This document shows positions 59,863 through 64,000 of a stretch of DNA of 64,000 nt, one piece after another. The notes under the pieces are model-generated. The model worked only from the letters and a program-made list of their open reading frames with translations. It was not told the origin of the DNA and did not search any database. Made by a program: the position numbers and the translations under genes. Numbering within the stretch: the first letter of the stretch is position 1; each line of letters opens with the position of its first letter. The stretch is from Siphonodentalium dalli (lineage: Eukaryota > Mollusca > Scaphopoda > Gadilida > Siphonodentaliidae). Location: positions 7,401,784-7,465,783 of the forward strand of contig CP136066.1 in assembly GCA_032622095.1 (NCBI GenBank), in the 5' to 3' direction.

Positions 59863-62800
59863 ATGATTCGAGAACAAGAGTGTGTTATATCCACGCATAG
59901 GCGTAGAGTGGCTCTTACGTCATGGAACGCACAAGGATTTGCGAACAAATATCAAAATACCGAATGCTTGGAACATTTGTGTAAATATGACTTTATTACA
60001 ATTTGTGAGACTTGGCACAAAGATGCATCAGATATACAAATAACAGGATACCGATGTATTGAAAACAGACCGAAATCTGATTCTATTAAAGGAGGGGTTG
60101 CATTTTATTGTCGTACAGAGTACGAGAAATGGATTGAGAAAATACATCACCTAGATAATTATATTATATCTGTTGAATTTAATGGTGGATTATTCAATTT
60201 ACAATCCAAAATTGTTTTCATATCAGCTTACATTCCGCCCATTAACTCTTCAAGCTGGAAGACAATGGAGGAAAAAGAAAGAATATTCTCTTCTCTTAAG
60301 TAAACTGTTGTTGTTGAATAAATATGGGTTAAATGACATGATTATTTTAAGTGGAGACTTCAATGCGCGCACTGGGAAAATGCCAGACTATGTTACAGAT
60401 GATAATGACAGATATGTTCCATTACCCGAAAACTATATAATTGATACCATATGTCCCCGCGAAAATTTGGACGGACAAATCAACTCATTCGGTAGACAAC
60501 TTATATCACTTTGCAAATCTTCATCTTTGCGCATTGTAAATGGAAGGACAACCGGTGACCTTCTCGGAAACTTTACTAGTTACCAATATAATGGTTGTAG
60601 TGTCGTTGACTATATTCTAATGTCTGAAAGATATCACTCAGATATTACCTATTTTTGTGTCAAATCATCGAACGAGTATTCAGATCAAAGTCAACTAGCT
60701 TTGCATATGGAATATACTCCTAAAAATGCACGCGAACAACAAACTAAATTCACTTACGCTAAACTTCAACATTCTTTGAAATGGACCCCAGAAAGTTCTT
60801 ACAAAGCTGAAACAGCTCTGGATACTAGGGAAATTCATAATAAGCTAATGCAATTTAGATTAGGTACCTACGAAAACAATGAAAATGGAACTGAGAACGC
60901 GATTGAAAAATTCTCATCAATTTTGACTGACATAAACGGGAAAGCATCGAAACGGATTAATTGTCACAAAACACACCAGAAGAAGAAAAATAGATGGTTT
61001 GATAACAAAAGCAAAACCCTCAAAAATGACATGAAAACCATTGCATATGCTGTGAAAAAAAATCCATATGACAAATTATTGGTAAGCAATTTTCATGCAG
61101 CAAAAAAAGCCTATAAAAGAGAAATAAAACATAAACGCAAGTTGTTTCACCAATCGTTACAAGATGAATTAACTTCTCTGGAAACTTGTGACCCGAGTGA
61201 ATATTGGAACATTATTAAAAATATAAGAGCGATCAAGCAATCTGGCTATGATAGCCTCAACCCCGACTCTGCTGTCGAGTTTTTCAACGGACTATATTGT
61301 CGTGAAAATACTGATACAACAGTTTATACTTTGAGAACAGATAAGCCATTGATTGCGAATAAACTTAATAATGAAAAAATAACACAAAGCGAAATTATCG
61401 CTGCTCTGCGAGAAATTAAGAATAATAAATCTCCCGGCATAGATGGTATAAGAAATGAATTACTTAAAACAGTAGTTCATATTATTATTGAAGATGTCAC
61501 ACGTCTCTCCAATATTGTACTTAAGTCTTCTCATTATCCAAGAAAATGGAGCGAATCAATACTGAAACCAATTTACAAAAAAGGCGATAGGAGTGACCCC
61601 AATAATTACCGAGCGATTGCTCTGAGTATTTCAGTAGGAAAATTATATAACAAAATTATAAATAAGAGAATAATGAAATTCTTAGAAGAAAATAATCTGA
61701 TAAGTGAAAACCAATTTGGTTTTCGAAAAAACAAGAGCACAATAGATAGTGCTTTCATTTTGAAAACATTAATCGCTACGTACCAAAAACAAACAAAACC
61801 ACTCTACGCAGCGTTCATAGATTTCCGTAAAGCATTTGACTCCATAGATAGGGAAATAATTTTCCAAAAAGTTAACCGCATTGGGATTACTGGTAACCTC
61901 TTACACACATTAAAGTCCATGTACAATTCGAGTTATTATATGACGCGGACACGGGATGGGGTGGGACCTAAACAATTATCAAATATTGGAGTAAGGCAGG
62001 GATATACTGTGTCTCCCACACTATTTAATATTTTTATAGATGACATATCGGAAATTTTTGATCAGTCATGCTCGCCTGTGAATATTGGGAACACCGCCAT
62101 CAATCATCTTCTTTTTGCCGATGACCTTATCTTATTATCTGACTCACAGGACGGCTTACAAACCTGCCTGAATAATTTACAAGTATATGTAAATAACAAC
62201 AACCTTGCAATTAATACTGAAAAAAGTAAATGCATGGTATTTCGAAAAAGTAAAAACTCTAAAATTTCCCTCGTTCAAGATTGGCAATCTTCCCATTGCA
62301 CTTGTTGATGAGTACACATATTTAGGCATTAGATTCTGTGCTACTGGGTCATTGAGAAAAGCACAAAATTAAGTAAGCAACAAGGGCATGAAGGCACTCT
62401 ATTCGCTTGTTATGTCACTACAACAACACGATATATTCTCAATTAATTTGTGGATCAAACTGTATGATAAACTCATTAAACCCATTACACTATATGGTTG
62501 CGAAATATGGGCCTCTGATATCAACCTCAACAATATAGATACTGCACCATGTGATCGTCTCATCTCAATTTTTGCAAACGAGCACTTGGAGTAAACAGGA
62601 AAGCATCAAATCACGCGGTACGTGCTGAGCTTGGTAGATACCCCGTTGCTTATGAAGCATTATCTCGTGCTACTAAATATGCCTTAAAAATATTGACTGC
62701 AGAAAAACATTCCCTCGTTCATAAATCAGCCACAATGTCCGATGACCGCATAATCCCAAATAAGTGGTCCTTTAAATTTGACATTCCAAAACTCACGGAA

Positions 62801-63355
62801 ATTATTGATAAAACTGTTCAGTATTTGAAGAAAATTAAACACACTATTTGTGATAGTTTCAAGGTTGACCATGTGTCGTGTTTCAGAAGAGATATATATA
62901 ACGATGAAAAACCATCAGGTAAGAACAAATTGAGGATGTATAGAGAAATAATAAGTGATTACCGATTGGAGCCATATTTGGACATAGTAAAAAATATCGA
63001 AGTAAGAAAGATCTTCAGCAAATTTCGGATTAGCAATCATACTCTAGAAATTGAAAAAGGGCGCCATAAACAACCGAAGATTCCTGTAGACAAGAGAATA
63101 TGCAGAAAGTGTGGATTGGAAACGGAAACCGAGGAACATTTTATTTTAATATGTCCTATTTACAAAACCATTCGTCTCCGTTTCTTTGACGAAATAGATA
63201 AAGTAAATCACAAGTTTATTAATATGACTGATGCCCAAAAATTCATTTTCATACTGCGAAATGACAAAACAGAAACGTACAATATCATCTGTAACATGGT
63301 CCGTCTCTTTTTCCACAAAAGGTCTGAAACACCAGATTTTCAACAACAAACATGA
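59863..63355 (+). pseudogene. LINE-C ORF2 (endonuclease, reverse transcriptase, CCHC), broken
   Basis: The polyprotein performs target-primed reverse transcription. Endonuclease: ALTSWNAQGF and ICETWH near 59910-60015, AYIPP near 60230, GDFNARTG near 60355. A frameshift at about 60295 separates the N-terminal 146 codons from the long frame to 62308. Reverse transcriptase: KSPGIDGI (61430), NNYRAIALS (61600), FGFRKNKST (61720), AFIDFRKAFDSID (61813), GVRQGYTVSPTLFN (61990), FADDLILLSD (62114). After a further shift near 62275 come VDEYTYLGIRF, a TAA at about 62370, then WIKLYDKLIKPITLYGCEIW. Another shift near 62585 precedes VNRKASNHAVRAELGRYPVA. The C-terminus (62693-63355) includes ICRKCG...EEHFILICP, the CCHC-type finger of CR1/L2-like ORF2s. 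The catalytic FADD is intact, so decay is recent. Confidence 0.92.
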
Positions 63356-63465
63356 CATTTTTTCCATTTTAATTCTGATTACAATTGTGTATATATTGTG
63401 TATATACATATATATATTTATTGTTATTTATGTTGTGACATCGGCCCCGTGTGCGTGTAAATGTC

Positions 63466-63488
63466 AATAAACTTATCTTATCTTATCT
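63466..63488 (+). terminator. LINE-C poly(A) signal and pentamer tail
   Basis: AATAAA at 63466 is followed at once by ACTTATCTTATCTTATCT, a short pentamer repeat. LINEs of the L2/CR1 kind typically end in such a microsatellite instead of poly(A). Confidence 0.75.
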
Positions 63489-63490
63489 AA

Positions 63491-64000
63491 TGTATATAAA
63501 GGCTGATTATAGAATATAATCTACACTCAGTACCTATGTATAAAGTAAGATTCCAAATAGATTCCGAACCACGTTCCTGGAAAAAGCACCAAAAAGTCCA
63601 AAACACATTGAAAGGCTACCAATTGTGCCAATGCCAGATGGAAGAATAACAAGCAAGATGTTATTTATTTGATAGTTCACAACTATATAGATAATTTACA
63701 CAACAACTATAAAATAGATTATGCGAGAACTAATTTTCAAATTCCAAGTTTGACCTTATACATGTATAAAAAAAAATTGCCATATGTAGCAATATACTAG
63801 TAATGGGAGAAATATTTCAATGTACACATGTACATAGCCCATTATAATTTACATATACAAAACACGGTTGTATTATATATACTGGTATGTTCATAAATGA
63901 AGAAGTTTACTATATTTAAAAATGGAGAAAATGAGACTAATTGGAAACAAGAAGGAGCTACACTCCCTAAATGGATGGAGGGTTTCCACCGCTTGTCTGT
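63491..64000. other. Non-coding DNA to the window edge
   Basis: AT-rich, no gene, array or long inverted repeat recognised. Confidence 0.4.

Larger units (their letters stand above)
57301..63490 (+). mobile_element. LINE-C, near full-length non-LTR retrotransposon with esterase-type ORF1
   Basis: ORF1 (57332-59546) and ORF2 (59863-63355) are followed by a short 3' untranslated region, AATAAA at 63466, and a terminal TTATC pentamer run (63473-63488). Total length about 6.2 kb. ORF1 has a coiled coil and an SGNH esterase; ORF2 has endonuclease, reverse transcriptase and a C-terminal CCHC-like motif. SGNH-esterase ORF1 proteins are established for CR1/L2-type LINEs. At least seven frameshifts or stops are spread over both frames, so this copy cannot move by itself. 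The leader and the inter-ORF spacer share complementary segments (see findings). Confidence 0.9.

Overview
The window looks like nuclear DNA from an animal, most likely a marine invertebrate; I cannot fix the phylum. The reasons are APE-type non-LTR retrotransposons (two ORF1 architectures, one with an SGNH-esterase domain), exons with good GT/AG splice sites encoding a C-type lectin domain and a PAN-like domain, many fold-back MITEs, and tandem arrays that fill roughly 40% of the sequence. There are no bacterial-style operons, and I found no rRNA, tRNA or CRISPR.

Layout, left to right. 1-2200 (minus) holds a LINE (LINE-A) with an intact ORF1 and the 5' end of ORF2, cut by the window edge. 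2703-8092 is a 69-bp satellite. 8.2-15.6 kb is non-coding DNA with fold-back elements, including one MITE family whose ends are themselves hairpins. 15.65-17.6 kb is a degenerate ~290-bp array. 17.7-21.0 kb has inverted repeats and a 61-bp array built around two palindromes. 23.3-25.0 kb (minus) has two candidate exons, the last one PAN-like with a stop codon. 25.4-27.7 kb has MITEs and low-complexity DNA. 28.15-42.25 kb is a ~160-bp satellite organised into ~2,246-bp higher-order units, interrupted by a 1,365-bp DNA transposon with 68-bp perfect inverted ends and a 9-bp target duplication. 42.6-46.2 kb has a second TIR element, a MITE and a decayed LINE (LINE-B). 46.7-50.87 kb is a 31-bp minisatellite. 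50.9-52.6 kb (minus) has two exons that together encode one C-type lectin domain. 52.6-53.7 kb is a 48-bp minisatellite, 54.0-54.1 kb a 110-bp perfect palindrome, and 55.5-55.9 kb a 56-bp array. 57.3-63.5 kb (plus) is a nearly full-length but mutated LINE (LINE-C) with an esterase-type ORF1.

Host coding content is small: four candidate minus-strand exons. Their splice phases are compatible (1-2, 2-1, 1-1, 1-stop), so they could belong to one secreted or cell-surface lectin-like gene with repeat-filled introns. That link is an inference. Everything else is mobile or satellite DNA. The most interesting points are the higher-order satellite with its young transposon insertion, the hairpin-ended MITE family, the minisatellites that run almost into the splice sites of the lectin exons, the uninterrupted 110-bp palindrome, and complementary segments between the 5' leader and the inter-ORF spacer of LINE-C.
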